A DNA stretch of 64,000 nt, taken from the NCBI GenBank assembly GCA_000727475.1, contig KL647293.1, forward strand, positions 3,266,580 to 3,330,579, read 5' to 3'. A program made the translations under genes and the position numbers. Position 1 is the stretch's first letter; every line of letters begins with the position of its first letter. This document shows positions 45,201 to 55,318 of the stretch, one piece after another. Origin of the DNA: Sarcocystis neurona. Taxonomy: Eukaryota; Apicomplexa; Conoidasida; Eucoccidiorida; Sarcocystidae. A model generated the notes under the pieces. That model had not been told where the DNA came from. It made no database searches and saw nothing but the letters and a program-made list of their open reading frames with translations.

Positions 45201-48200
45201 ACAGAAGCAACAGAAGAGAAGGGAAAAGGAAAGAGAGAAGAAGGTGTGTTAGTAGAACGCGAAGAGCAGCATGCAGCAGCAGGAAGCAGCGGTAGTTGCG
45301 GCGGTTTATCCGGCGTGTCGCTCCTGCAGTAGTGGACTGCCGTCGACGCGAGCGCTGAGCTACCCCACATCTGCTGCTGCTGCAGATATCCTGCTCCCGC
45401 TGCTCGCTTGCCGAAGTGCTGCTGCTGCTGCAGCTCCACTGCTGTTGTTCCCCCTCCGCCTCCTCCCTTGCCGACGAGGCACAGCACACTCAGCGGGCGG
45501 CAGGAAAATGGAGCACACGCGACAGCAGCAGGACTAGCAGCAGCAGGGCCAGCAGCAGCATGGCCCGCAGTAGCAGAGTCAGCAGCAGCAGCGTCAGCAG
45601 GAGCGGAACCAGCAGACACCGCGTGCAGCGGGGAAGACGAGGGAGACGGGAAAAACGAAGAAGGAGGAGAAAACGAAGGCGAGTGAATATGAGAAAAAGA
45701 TCTAAATTCGGCGGCGACCTGGGCAGCAAGCTCCCGCGTTGGCGTCAATGTGACACACCGTGTTGCTGGACCTACAGCAGGACCGGAGGACGCAGCAACA
45801 GCAGCAGCACCGTCCAGGGGAGACAGCAGTCGCAGCAGCAGCCTCTGAGGAAGTGCAGTGGCAGCAGCAAGAAAGGCGGACACGACCGCAGAAGCAGCTA
45901 CACAGACGGAGGAAGCAGCAGCTTGCGAAGCGGCAAAGCAGCAGCCCCCGCACCAGCAGCACCGCTACAGGAAATGCGAAGCAGCAATAGCAGCAGCAGG
46001 AAAAGCCGCAGGAGCATCAGCAGCAACTACGACACAGGAAGAGCAGCATCCCTGCAGCACCACCGAGGACACCGCGCGCGTACAGGAGCAACAGCAGCAG
46101 CAGGAGCAGCCGAGCAACGACAGCAGGAGTCGCAGTAGCAGCTGCACGAAGTAGCGACGGACACTAACAAGAAGCGGCCACAAATACACAGGACGAGCGG
46201 GAATGCACGTGTCCGCGCCGAAAGAAGAAGAAGAAAACGGAAAAGACGCATGAAGCGCAGCTTCCTCCCTCAGACGAATAGAGGACGGCAAAAATAAATA
46301 ACTTTCGCACGCATGCAGGCGGCGGCAACAACACATCCAAGGGCAGCAAAGAACAGCTGCTGTGCAAACTAGCGAAGAAAAACTTCTCTTTTGCGTCTAG
46401 TGTATCAGATACAGCCACATCAAGAGGTAGGCCCGGAGCGCCACTACCCGGAGGGGTGTACATACACCTGACCTGCTGACACCTTTGTGCAATATGCGCA
46501 TGGAGAAGTAGCTGCGCTCACCTAGAGCGAAAAAGAAAAGAAGAAGAGGAAACGCATGAATAGAAGTGCGAACTTGACAGGTACCAGTATCTATGCATGC
46601 CTAGATGTGTGGATGTAGGAAGACCCGCACATGCGCCAGCACGCCACTAAAATTTCGCAGAATGCAACAAGTTCAAAAGTAGAAAAACACAGAGAAAACG
46701 ACGGCTGGCGCATGCACTCACGTACCTTTGCTTATCACTCCTGCACATACGTCTATATATATATACAGAGAGACAATGAGACAGAGAGGCAATGCCTGCA
46801 TGCGTATCTGACTGCCTATCTCTTCTTTTTTTCCCCTCTCTCTTTTTGTTTCTCTCTGTCATATGAGTATACAGCCCAACACACACATCTACGCACGTAC
46901 TTTTCTCTTTTTCTGTCTAAGTTGGAACTTCAGAGGCAATGGTAGACAGTCACACAGAGACAAACGCAGAGAAGTGGGGAGGTGAACGAATGTCCTTCCA
47001 CGTGCACTGCAACATTCTACAAAAAAAATTTCTTCCGTCGCGCCAACTCGTCCACACACGCGACGACTCGTTCACCAAAAAAGAAAAGACAGAGAGAGAG
47101 ACAGCCGCTGCGTGAGCGCCGGCGTATGCAGACCGGTGAATAATGTTAACTGCCGAACTCCACAGGAAGAAGGGAGACAGCAGGAGAGAGCCCCTCCTCG
47201 TCTGCATGCGCGGACACGCGCAGAGCTTTCGCCAGAAGGAGAGGAGAAGAAAAGGCGACGAGACGTCTGCAACGCCTTGGCGGCGGGGAAAAGCGAACTC
47301 GAAAAGAGCGACGCAGCCAAAAGGACCTAGACGAGAGCAGCCGCGCAGGGAATACTTAGAGACGCCCCGCGGCGAAAACATACAAAGACGCTTCGCGTAG
47401 AATGTCTACAGAGAAGCCCCACGCGGACCAGGTACGAAAAAGCCCCGCGGATAATAGCTACGGAGACGCCCCACGCGGCTAACTTACGTCTTGTGCCAAG
47501 AAGGTAGCTGACGATCGGCAGCACGTAGCACAGCGTCTTTCCTTCTCCTGTGTTCGAGCAGCAGCAACAGCAGCACACCAGGGGAGGCACGCGTGCATGC
47601 GCGTGTCGGTCTGCGTGGACGTACAGGGAAGCCCTTGTCTATATGGAGAAGAGAGGCGGAATTTATAGGAGTGCCTGCACGCCAGTGTGTGGGGGTGAAT
47701 ATCGGCTGTTCGGTCTACACAGAGACAGGTGTGTGCAGGAGCGACGCAGAGGGAGAGGAAATGAGAAGAAGTTCAGCAAGCGGAGAAGGAGACAAAGGCC
47801 AGCAAGCGGGGGGCAGGAGATTCCCAGCAGGCCGGGCTACGTGTTTGTGTTGCACCTGCTGTCGTTCGCTTGCCACGTATGTGTGTGAAGAGCAAATTTC
47901 TTGTGACTACAAGAGAGGGGGACAGCGGGAGAGGCATGCGGACACCGAGACAGCATCACCCAAGAGAAAACGCCAGGCGCCGCGAACCCAATACATATTC
48001 TTGTAGCACATGCAACGTCCATGCGCATATACACGGGTCCACCTCGTACGTCTCTGCGTTGTATTCTCTACACACACATACATATATATAATTGCATGCG
48101 TGCAGAGACACGTGTCTCGACTGCGTGAGAAAAGGGTGTATTTTGAGGGACGAGGGTCGAGGAAGCTGCTGCGAGCGGAGAAGGAAACTGAGAACATTGA

Positions 48201-51200
48201 AAAAAAAGAGTTGCCTTCGCAGCAGCTAATTCTTCGGGTTTCTACAGAGACGAAACGATAAGAGACGCGCGGAGGGGAGGGGCAAGAAGAGGGCAAGGGA
48301 GAAGATGCGAGAGATACCGAGAGGAACAGAAGATGTAGAAAGCGCGGTCAACGAGGAAAATACGGAAGACAGAAAAAGTAGCCACTGCACCCCTGATCGA
48401 CCGCTGTCCTTCAAAAGTTTTCCTGCAAACATATACACGTGCATAGAGCCAGACATACATACATACATACATACGTACATACATACATACAGACAGACAT
48501 GTATACGCACATACATACATATATATACATATATATAATACACGTGTATACGTAAACACGTGTACAAGTGTACAAGTGTTACGGCGCGGCAGGTGTACAT
48601 ACACCTGCCCATGGTGCAGCAGACGCCTCGCAGTGAGGGAAGGAAGAAGTTTTCCATGTTTTTGAAGCCTGCTTCTCTCTGATTTTGCCTCATCAAGGGC
48701 GGACTCATATACAAATACAAAGGAACGAATATACAGAGACAGCTGCTAGCATACGCCCATATTATTTATTTACACGTATGCGTAGACACAGACCTCAGCA
48801 GACGCTTCTCAGCACAGACAGCGATACGACGAGCACACGCATATATATTTGTGTGTATGTGTAGATACACACACGCATATATACACACATATGTAAATAC
48901 GTATGCACTCGCATGTAGTAGAGAGAGGGGAAGAGATGCGTAGATAGAGAAGTACCGAGAATAGATACGTGTGCCCGGGGTATATATATTTCAGAGGTCA
49001 CCGTGACGGGGAGAAACAGGTAAACTGCGACGCACGGAGAGTCATATTTACGTACAAATTTATGCAAATATATGTACCACGAAGCACTACACATATATAC
49101 ATATATATGTGCACACACATAAAAAGAGGGGACGGCGGTAGAGAGTATCTCATTACATATGTATTCATATGAGAGATCCTTACGTCCATACATGTACACG
49201 TATAGACGAGAGAAAGTCAGAGACGCAGACGGAGAGGCGGGGAGACATACGTGTATATATACACGTGTGACGGGTCTTATATACGTGTTTATACAGACAA
49301 GGGGAGGTAGAATGACAAATATAAAATGAGACGTACATTTTGCAGGCGCTAACATTCAGAGGGGACGAAGACATAGGCATTTCCCTCTTTTTGGTGTTTG
49401 CGTAAGTGAAAACTTAGCAATTACCTGTAGGGGCAGCAACGCAGAGGTCGCAGCTGGTGAGGGGATCGTACGGCTGCTCGATCGAGCGCAGCAGCACTTG
49501 GAAAACGGCGCGCTGAACTGCAGCAGCAGCAGCAACAGTGGCAGCATCAGCAACAGTAGCAGCAGCGAGACAGCAGCAACAGCAGCAACCTTCGTCTAGA
49601 GCACGAGCATCTTCTCTCCCACGACAATTTATGAAGAAAGCCTCAAAACAGCGACGTTATACATCTAACGATACACTTGCCTCTACACACATATGTATTT
49701 ATATATGTAGCTTCCCTTACATATACACTTACAGAGAGAGAACAAAAAGGAAGGTCGGGAAAAGGTAGAGAAAGACGTACACGGAGGACACTGATATGCA
49801 CAGAATTCTGCGTTAGAAATCCATACATACATATACATATATATATATATATGTATTCTTATACACGCAGCCACTTATATATACGTATAGACAGCGTGGT
49901 AGACGCACACCTATATGTAGAGATACACATATGTAGGTGGTGTATGGGTAAGAGATAAACACATAAAAAGACATCTATGAAAGGCGGCAAGAAATCGGTC
50001 CCCACAAATGTGTAGGTGAAGAGAGTGACCGAAATTATTGTCGATATAAAAGGGGAGTCAACAAAGATATAGCTTAAGAAGAAGTGAAATAGGAGAAAAA
50101 TATAGGCAGCCGGTGAGAAAGTTGCCCACGTGCTGAAATAGAGGCCAACAGGGACGGGGCGGACGTCCTACGTACACCCGAAAAATGGCCCACACACCAT
50201 GCTGCAGTGTACGTACACTTGAAACAAGCCGCATGCACACGCTCTTGCCGTCTCTTCCCCCATATGCAGGGGTACACGCACACAAACGTAGGTCATTTTG
50301 CAGCACGCGGCGCCTTGCAGATGTTCAGGTGTACGTACACCTCACATAGCATGACACGCGCACGCGCTCGCACCGCATACACGGGGCACACGGCGTGTCC
50401 TCTGCCGGTGTACGTACACCTCGCACAAGTGGCACGGCCACTACAAAGTCGAGAGTATACGCCACCCAAACAAAAACACGGCAGCGGCCACACGTGCCTC
50501 CTGCGGTAGACGTCCACGACAGCGCACCTACCCTGCACGCGGTGTACGTACACCGCAGACAGATCCCCCCGCCTCTCCTGGCAAACTTTCTCTATGCAGA
50601 GCAGTAAAAACCACGCTCTTCTCTTATATATGTCAGCACGCTTGCCTCGGACGTGTACCTACGTATATATATATACATACATATACATATACATATAAAT
50701 ATATATATGTATATATGTAGGTGTACGTATGTACGTGGGTGTGAGTACGTCGATTTGAGCCTGCTGCGGTAGTTTGTTTGTGAGAATCGCGTACAAACGC
50801 TACACCAGCACGAGGCGGTGCATCCAGCAGAACGTACTACATTAATGTATACGTGTACAAACATTTATATACGTAAACCTATTTATATATACATATGTGC
50901 AGGAGTACAGAGATACATGTGTACAATACAATTATATAAATGTTTAGTTATATATATGCAGGTAACCACCTGTATATGCATATATAAATATATATATGCA
51001 AGCATCTATCTACCTACCCATTTCTACATACATGTATATTGTTATATGCGTGTATATGTATATTCATATATATATATATATATACATTTATATATATATA
51101 TAAAATGTAGAGAGAGAGGGACAGATAGATATACAGACAACGTGAGAGAAGCAACAAGTTCATGTGGACATGTGGGTGAACACAGCAGAATCAAAGCGGC

Positions 51201-52171
51201 TGCATCGGCGAGATTCCGTCGTCTTCTCGCTGCTGCATGCGGGGGTTACTTGGGAAAAACGACGTCAGGCCTCTTCGTTCGAGTGTATGTACAGCGCAAG
51301 GGTGCAGCAGACCCCACACCCTGTCGTTCTTCTCTGAATAAACAGCAGCACCATCGTCAGTCCCTTCCTTCTCTCCTCCTCCTGCTACTGCTGTGCTTGT
51401 TCCTGCTGCTGCTGCGTTTGCTGCTGCTGCAGGCGAACGTTCTTCCGCTGCGACAATGATATATCTTTTCGTAAAATCAGGGAGTGTTCCACGCAGTATG
51501 TTCCCCTTTTGCTGCTGCTGTTGCTGCTGGGCTGCTGCTCCTGTTCCTCGACCATCATTTTCCTCCACCTGCCCTCTCTGCAGCATTTCCTTCTGCTGCA
51601 GCACGTGTGTACTCTTCCTGCTGATTCCCTCCTCACTTCCTTCTTCTTCTCTGTCTTCTTGTTCTGCTGATGCTGTCGATCCACCTCCGCCTGCTGCTGC
51701 TGGTGCTGGTGCTTCTCCTGTTGCTTCTTCCCCTGCTGCTGCTTCGTTTGCTGCTCGTGCAGAACGCTTCTTCTTGCCTCTTCGAACCGCCCGCTTCGTC
51801 TTTCCTTTTTTCCACGTATCCTCCTCTCTGTTTTGCGCTTCTGCGCCTGTTTCTGCTGCTGATTCTCCTCCTCCTTCTCCTGCTTGCAGTGCTGTTTCTG
51901 CTGCTGCTGTTGCTGTTGCTGCTTCGGTCCCTTCTCCTTTTGCTGCTGCTGCACCTACTTCATCTGCGCTGCTGCTGCTGCGACCAGCCACAACACTCGT
52001 AGACGCTCTTCGCTTCTTCTTCTGAGCAAATGCTGCAGTCTCTTGCTCGTTCCACCTGCTCTTGCCGTCATCCTTCCCCTCCTCGAGCCCACCGCTGCTG
52101 CTGGAGGAAAACAACCTGCTGCAGTTGCCGCTGCTGTTCCTCTCAGCTGGGCTCGGCCATTCAATTCTGGG

Positions 52172-52214
<43 letters not shown>

Positions 52215-52675
52215 TTGCTGCTGCTGCTGTTGCTGCTGTTGCTGCTGTTGACGCGGCCGCTATCTCGATGTACAGCTGCCGCAGCTTCGCTGGCAATGCG
52301 CCGTGCCTCCTGCCGCGCCCGTCGATACTCAGAATCACGTGTCTTCGTTTTTTTCTTCGGCAGGCTGCTGCAGCTGTTGCCGAGATTGCAACTGCTGCTA
52401 CTGCTGCTACTGCTGCTGGCCCCGTCGTTCGGCCTGTCGTCGCTCCTGTTTCTCGTACTGCTGCAACTGCTGCTGCTGCTGTCGTGGCTGCTGTCGCCGC
52501 TGTTGTGCCTGCTGCTGCTGCTGTTGTGCCTGCCGTTGTTGCTGTTGTGGCTGCTCCATTCGTCACCTCGTTTTCCGGCTGCTGCTTCCTTCTCCTTCTT
52601 CTTCTTCTTCCTCTTTTTTCCTGCCGCCTGTGCAGCCGGTAGCGACGCAGCAGCAACGTCCATCTTCTCACACAT
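36090..52675 (-). CDS. DEAD-box RNA helicase, DDX51/Dbp6-like, 11 exons, complete
   Basis: An ATP-dependent RNA helicase whose best-known relatives (human DDX51, yeast Dbp6) act in the nucleolus in 60S subunit assembly. Exons in coding order: 52675-51250, 49517-49425, 47547-47488, 45897-45097, 43786-43707, 43280-43073, 41262-41172, 40334-39731, 38733-38429, 37664-37527, 36279-36090. All junctions are GT-AG and phases agree; the joined frame is 3996 nt (1331 residues plus TAA). Motifs in order: Q-like FFPIQRAVF, I APTGEGKT (about 504-511), Ia PTRELAAQV, Ib TPGC, II DEAD (812-815), III SAT (892-894), IV ALIFTNSK, V SDVAARGLD, VI YVHRTGR. DDX51 likeness shows in LPLQKLVFSATMTRNP, EEKPLHVL and YDAPQQVQAYVHRTGR. 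The N-terminal 440 residues and three inserts between motifs are Ser-, Ala-, Glu- or Gln-rich. Oddity: motif Ib has Cys where TPGR is usual. Confidence 0.9.
37208..37271 (-). pseudogene. relic duplicate of the 3' end of helicase exon 10 with its splice donor
   Basis: This 64-base segment aligns without gaps to 37499-37562, with 52 identical bases. It covers the last 12 codons of exon 10, the donor site and 28 bases of intron. Read on the minus strand it gives QAYVHLPGRSA before a GCAAG|GTAGAT donor, so motif VI HRTGR has become HLPGR. It lies in the intron downstream of the true exon. Confidence 0.75.
37266..37435. repeat. 57-bp tandem array, about three copies
   Basis: The unit runs from CCTGGAAAAA through GTCTTCCGGCTTCTCTATAT to GGCGTACGTACA. 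Copies 1 and 2 are nearly identical, copy 3 is diverged and truncated. Each junction carries the TACGTA palindrome, and the array starts exactly where the exon-10 relic ends. Confidence 0.85.
37527..37664 (-). CDS. exon 10 of DDX51-like helicase (motifs V and VI)
   Basis: Encodes QGTVQVLVCSDVAARGLDVL and YDAPQQVQAYVHRTGRSA. Acceptor CCCAG|GCAA, donor GCGAG|GTGAGT, phase 2. The codons of AYVHR form one copy of the TACGTA palindrome family. Confidence 0.93.
37665..38428 (-). repeat. helicase intron 9, AT/GT microsatellite
   Basis: TA/CA/TG alternating DNA, with TA runs near 37950, 38080 and 38245. No triplet block. Confidence 0.6.
38429..38733 (-). CDS. exon 9 of DDX51-like helicase
   Basis: Encodes HALEWEPQQQQ, a Lys-rich and then a poly-Glu stretch, and ELSSGLPQSARQKVLSQF, which precedes motif V. 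The acceptor TTCTTGCAG at 38734 is the only pyrimidine-rich site in phase. Donor TTTAG|GTAGGA, phase 2. Confidence 0.83.
39731..40334 (-). CDS. exon 8 of DDX51-like helicase (motif IV)
   Basis: Encodes GEEKPLHVLLLLHALAAAT, about 130 residues of Ala-, Gln- and Glu-rich insert, then LLRALIFTNSKVAAHRLTRL. Acceptor CTGTAG|G; the donor GAGTCA|GTTAAT is weak but keeps phase 0. Confidence 0.85.
40335..41171 (-). repeat. helicase intron 7: CTG block (sense) before the 3' splice site
   Basis: CAG-type triplets on the plus strand at about 40395-40850 read as CTG in the transcript and end about 60 bases from the acceptor of exon 8. AT-rich DNA (40950-41035) lies on the donor side. Confidence 0.7.
41172..41262 (-). 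CDS. exon 7 of DDX51-like helicase (motif III, SAT)
   Basis: Encodes VFSATMTRNPRALAALQLTR then PLFLLYSPAG. Acceptor GCGCAG|TT, donor GGTCG|GTACAA, phase 2. Confidence 0.92.
41263..43072 (-). repeat. helicase intron 6: CAG then CTG blocks (sense), YR-alternating middle
   Basis: In transcript order: alternating AT/GT DNA (43060-42190), a short CAG block (plus-strand CTG at 42062-42117), then a long CTG block (plus-strand CAG at 41270-41990) reaching the acceptor of exon 7. Confidence 0.7.
43073..43280 (-). CDS. exon 6 of DDX51-like helicase
   Basis: Encodes SYQEWTEGLAELQRRR, an Ala/Gln-rich stretch, and TFALPLQKL, which leads into motif III. Acceptor GCTTAG|TCT, donor ATTAG|GTACGA, phase 1. 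Confidence 0.88.
43281..43706 (-). repeat. helicase intron 5: CTG-rich (sense) throughout
   Basis: Plus-strand CAG/CAA triplets fill about 43285-43640, directly next to the acceptor of exon 6. Confidence 0.7.
43707..43786 (-). CDS. exon 5 of DDX51-like helicase (motif II, DEAD)
   Basis: Encodes ETRHRAAVRLHEVRWFVVDE then ADRLLRQ. Acceptor TGTACAG|AG, donor CCAG|GTAAGA, phase 0. Confidence 0.92.
43911..44052. repeat. CAG-plus-CATTTACATGG minisatellite
   Basis: Six or seven copies of (CAG)3-5 followed by a variable CATTTACATGG, CACCTACATGG or CACTCACACGG, on the acceptor side of helicase intron 4. Confidence 0.85.
44053..45096 (-). other. donor-side part of helicase intron 4
   Basis: Mixed unique and alternating AT/GT sequence, with a TA run at 44645-44671 and palindromes at 44762-44775 and 44947-44960. 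No exon was seen. Confidence 0.6.
45097..45897 (-). CDS. exon 4 of DDX51-like helicase (motifs Ia and Ib)
   Basis: Encodes RCVTLTPTRELAAQVAAEF, an insert of about 170 residues rich in Ala, Ser and Pro, VLCLVGKGGGGGG, and PPDIVVCTPGCFAEMILA. Acceptor GTGTAG|CT, donor ACTG|GTACGT; 801 bases without a stop, phase 1 at both ends. Confidence 0.88.
45898..47487 (-). repeat. helicase intron 3: CTG block (sense) before the 3' splice site
   Basis: Plus-strand CAG triplets at about 45900-46140 abut the acceptor of exon 4. A palindrome lies at 46455-46468. Near the donor (47340-47480) a 40-45 base GACGCCCCGCG-like block recurs three times. Confidence 0.65.
47488..47547 (-). CDS. exon 3 of DDX51-like helicase (second half of motif I)
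   Basis: A 60-base exon coding GEGKTLCYVLPIVSYLLGTR. Acceptor AACACAG|GA, donor AGAC|GTAAGT, phase 1. Lys and Thr of the Walker A loop are present. Confidence 0.9.
47548..49424 (-). repeat. helicase intron 2: CATA microsatellite and alternating DNA
   Basis: A CATA tetranucleotide run lies at about 48460-48520, a palindrome at 48592-48605, and TA/CA/TG alternating DNA from 48700 to 49330. Confidence 0.65.
49425..49517 (-). CDS. exon 2 of DDX51-like helicase (Q motif, first half of motif I)
   Basis: Encodes IQRAVFQVLLRSIEQPYDPL and TSCDLCVAAPT, splitting motif I after APT. Acceptor CTGCAG|TT, donor CTACAG|GTAATT, phase 1. Confidence 0.9.
49518..51249 (-). repeat. helicase intron 1: palindrome cluster and short CTG block (sense)
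   Basis: Plus-strand CAG triplets at 49518-49590 abut the acceptor of exon 2. Five palindromes or half-sites lie at 50166-50554. AT-rich microsatellites occupy 50655-51110. Confidence 0.7.
50166..50554. repeat. cluster of five TACGTA-centred palindromes
   Basis: Copies at about 50168 (half-site CTACGTACACCC), 50206-50219, 50328-50341, 50407-50420 and 50541-50554; the last three are the exact 14-mer GGTGTACGTACACC. Spacing is about 40, 120, 80 and 135 bases. Confidence 0.85.
51250..52675 (-). CDS. exon 1 of DDX51-like helicase
   Basis: ATG at 52675 is the first ATG after an in-frame TGA near 52830. Encodes MCEKMDVAAASLPAAQ, a Lys-rich stretch, long Asn/Ser runs and Ala/Glu-rich sequence, then WGLLHPCAVHTLERRGLTSF. 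Ends in phase 1 at CCAA|GTAACC; FFP is completed to FFPIQ by exon 2. Confidence 0.83.
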
Positions 52676-55018
52676 CACTGGCGTGCTAGTGGCTTCGTCA
52701 CGTTCCTGCTGCGGCTCCTCTTTGCTGCTGCGACCTATCTGTTGCTGCTCCTGCGTCTGGTTCAGAGTTTCCTTCCTATGTTCGGCTACTACATGCACCC
52801 GCGCAGCAGAAGCAAAGTAGGGTGCCTTTCACAGTCGTTGCCTTCCCCTGTAAATACAGAAGCGGTCAGTCTGTCGCAGCGGCTGTATCGCACCTGCAAG
52901 GCTCTCATGCTCTAATTGGACTACAGGGAACAGCAGCGGCTGCTCTGTTGCTGCCTTTCTCACGCTACTGACGCTTTGCTGCCGCCGCGGCTGCCTATGC
53001 TGCTGCTGCTGCTGCCTATGCTGCTGCTGCTGGTCTACGCTGCTGCTTCTGTCGCCTATGCTGCTGCTGCTGCTTCTTGCTATGCAGCTGGTGCTGCTGC
53101 CTATGCTGCTGCTTCTCCTGCCGTTGCTGCTGCTGGTTCTGCTGCTGCAACTGCTGCTCCTCCTGCTGTGCTGTTCCTGCTCCGGCAGCTTCATCTCCTG
53201 CCGTTGCGGGGGCTGCTTCTGCTCCTGCCGCGGCTGCTTCTGCTGCTGCCAATGCTGCTGCTGGTGAAATCTACTGCTGTCGTGCACCTTCCGGTGCCTT
53301 GTGCTACACCTGCTGCTACGAGATGTTCTGCTGCAAGCTTCCCCTTTGTGACTTCATTACTCGCTGCCGCTGTTGCTGGTGCCGCCGGTTCATAAACTAC
53401 TTCTGCACCCTCTTGCTTCCCCAATGCAGCTGGGCATCACTCCTGCTGCTGCTGCTGCTTCTGCTGTCTGCTGCTGCTGTTTCTGCTGTCTGCTGCATCA
53501 CCTGTTACGGCACGCCGACTGCTGCTGCTGCGGGCGCTGTCACGCGGCTGCTGCCAGCGTCTACGCAGGCGTTACAGCTATCCCTGCTTCTGCTGCAGCT
53601 GCCGGTTTCTTTGCACAGGCGCCACTGTTGCTTCTCTCCAGCGACCGGCGTCAAGAAGTGTAGAGAAAGGCGACCCCACACTCTCTCAGTACCCAGCAGG
53701 AGACGACACAGCTGCAGTATCGTGACCCCATTATTGGCGCCTTCCAAAAAAAAGGGAAATTCTTTGTGGGTGTGGCCCTTTACCCGGCAGCGGCTCTCTT
53801 CCTGCTGCTGCTGTGGCAACTCTGGCCCTCTTGCTGCTGTGTAGCTCGGCGGAGCATGCAGCAGCAGCACCACCGTCAGCCGCATGCACGCGCAGCTGCA
53901 CAGTAGCAGCTGGACTCGCAGAGTTGCCAATCCTTTCACATTGCCACAGCAAAAACTAGGGAAAGTATTCGCCTGTCTTTTTCTTCACGTCGGTTCCTCT
54001 TCAAATTTTGACGGCTGCTGAGGCTCGTGCGCTGCGGCTCGTGGTTACGCTGGTGCTGGGCGAACTTGCAGACTGCCGAAGACGCTTCGCAGAAGAAACA
54101 TCTGCTCCTGCGCGTTTTTTTCCTCTCTCGCTTCGCACAGCGGCCCGACATCTTCGCTGCCGCTGTTGCTGCAGCGCTGGTGTACTTCGTCTTGATGCTG
54201 CTGTGTGTTGATACTGCCGGCTGCTGCTGCTTCTGCTGCTATTCCTGCATTTGCGGCAGACAAGAAGGTCCCGTCCAGCAGAACTCGTCCCTCAGTGTGC
54301 GCGGGGAAGTTGCGTTTCTGACGGCTCGGGACGTCGTTTCCGGTGTATGGACACCGGAGTGCCGGACATTCCTCGGGTGTCCGTACACCACAGTACTCGA
54401 CTTGTTGTGGCAGTGACGGCGTGTCTTGTTCGTCCCTGTCCCCTTCCCACGCAACAACAGCAACAGCAGATTTTCTGTTGAAGCAGCAGCACCAGCAGCC
54501 GCAGAAACACTGCGGCAGCAGCATTAGCAACTCCAGGCACGACAACAACTCCTCCTCCGCTGTTGCCTGTGATGCTACTGCTGCTGTGCATTTGGCCGTC
54601 TGCTGCTGCTCTGCAGTTGCGTTAGCTGCTGCTGCTGCTGCTGCCGCTACTCTGCTGTTAACTGTTCGCTCCTCGTCTGTGCCGCGGACTTGGCTGCTAT
54701 ATAGATATATATATATACTAGCGGCAGCAGCAGCAGCCGAACAGCAACAACAGCAGACGCACAAAAGCCAAGCCAGCTTGACAGCCTGTGGCAGCAGCAG
54801 CACCTCCTCTTTAGCGAAGTACGCCTTCGCCAGCGAGAGAAGCAGCAGCAGCAGCCAACACAACAGCAACAGCTACAGCAGCCGCAGCAGCAGGCGAAGG
54901 ACCAGCAGACGCAGCTGCAGCACATACGGCTGCAGCAGACGCAGCTGCAGCAGCGACGGCCCCAGCGCCAGCAGAACCCGCCAAACAGCAACAGCAGCGC
55001 AGCACACGCAAGCGACAG
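52676..55018. other. divergent spacer between helicase and AOS1 start codons
   Basis: Should hold both promoters and 5' leaders. CTG-rich DNA on the plus strand occupies about 52980-53640 and 54160-54250, CTG again 54580-54660, then CAG-rich 54720-55010. Two variant palindromes lie at 54342-54355 and 54376-54389. The frame of AOS1 is open upstream of its ATG to 54824, directly after a pyrimidine-rich CTCCTCTTTAG, so an extra Ala-rich N-terminal exon segment is possible. Confidence 0.5.
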
Positions 55019-55221
55019 ATGGGGGAAGGGGGGCAGCAAGAGGTTGGGCCACGGCCACAGCACCAACTGCTGCAGCAACAGACCCCACACCACCACGGCC
55101 AGCAGGAGACGCAGCAGCAGAATGCCTCGCCGCTCGACGAACTGTTTGATCAGCAGCAGCTGCTGTCGCACCGCATCTTCGATCGGCAGATTCGACTGTG
55201 GGGTGTTGAAGCGCAAAAAAG
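55019..55221 (+). CDS. exon 1 of AOS1/SAE1-like gene
   Basis: Encodes a Gln-rich leader, then LLSHRIFDRQIRLWGVEAQK, the N-terminal signature of SAE1. Donor AAAAG|GTACTC, phase 2. Confidence 0.85.
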
Positions 55222-55283
55222 GTACTCCATTCCTTCTGATTTTTTGCTGGTGCTGGTGCTGGTGCTGCTGTTGCTGTTGCTGC

Positions 55284-55318
<35 letters not shown>

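Noticed and set aside
52676..52798. GTG-started extension of the helicase N terminus
   Set aside because: It would need a non-ATG start. An in-frame TGA lies just upstream, and the first ATG is at 52675.
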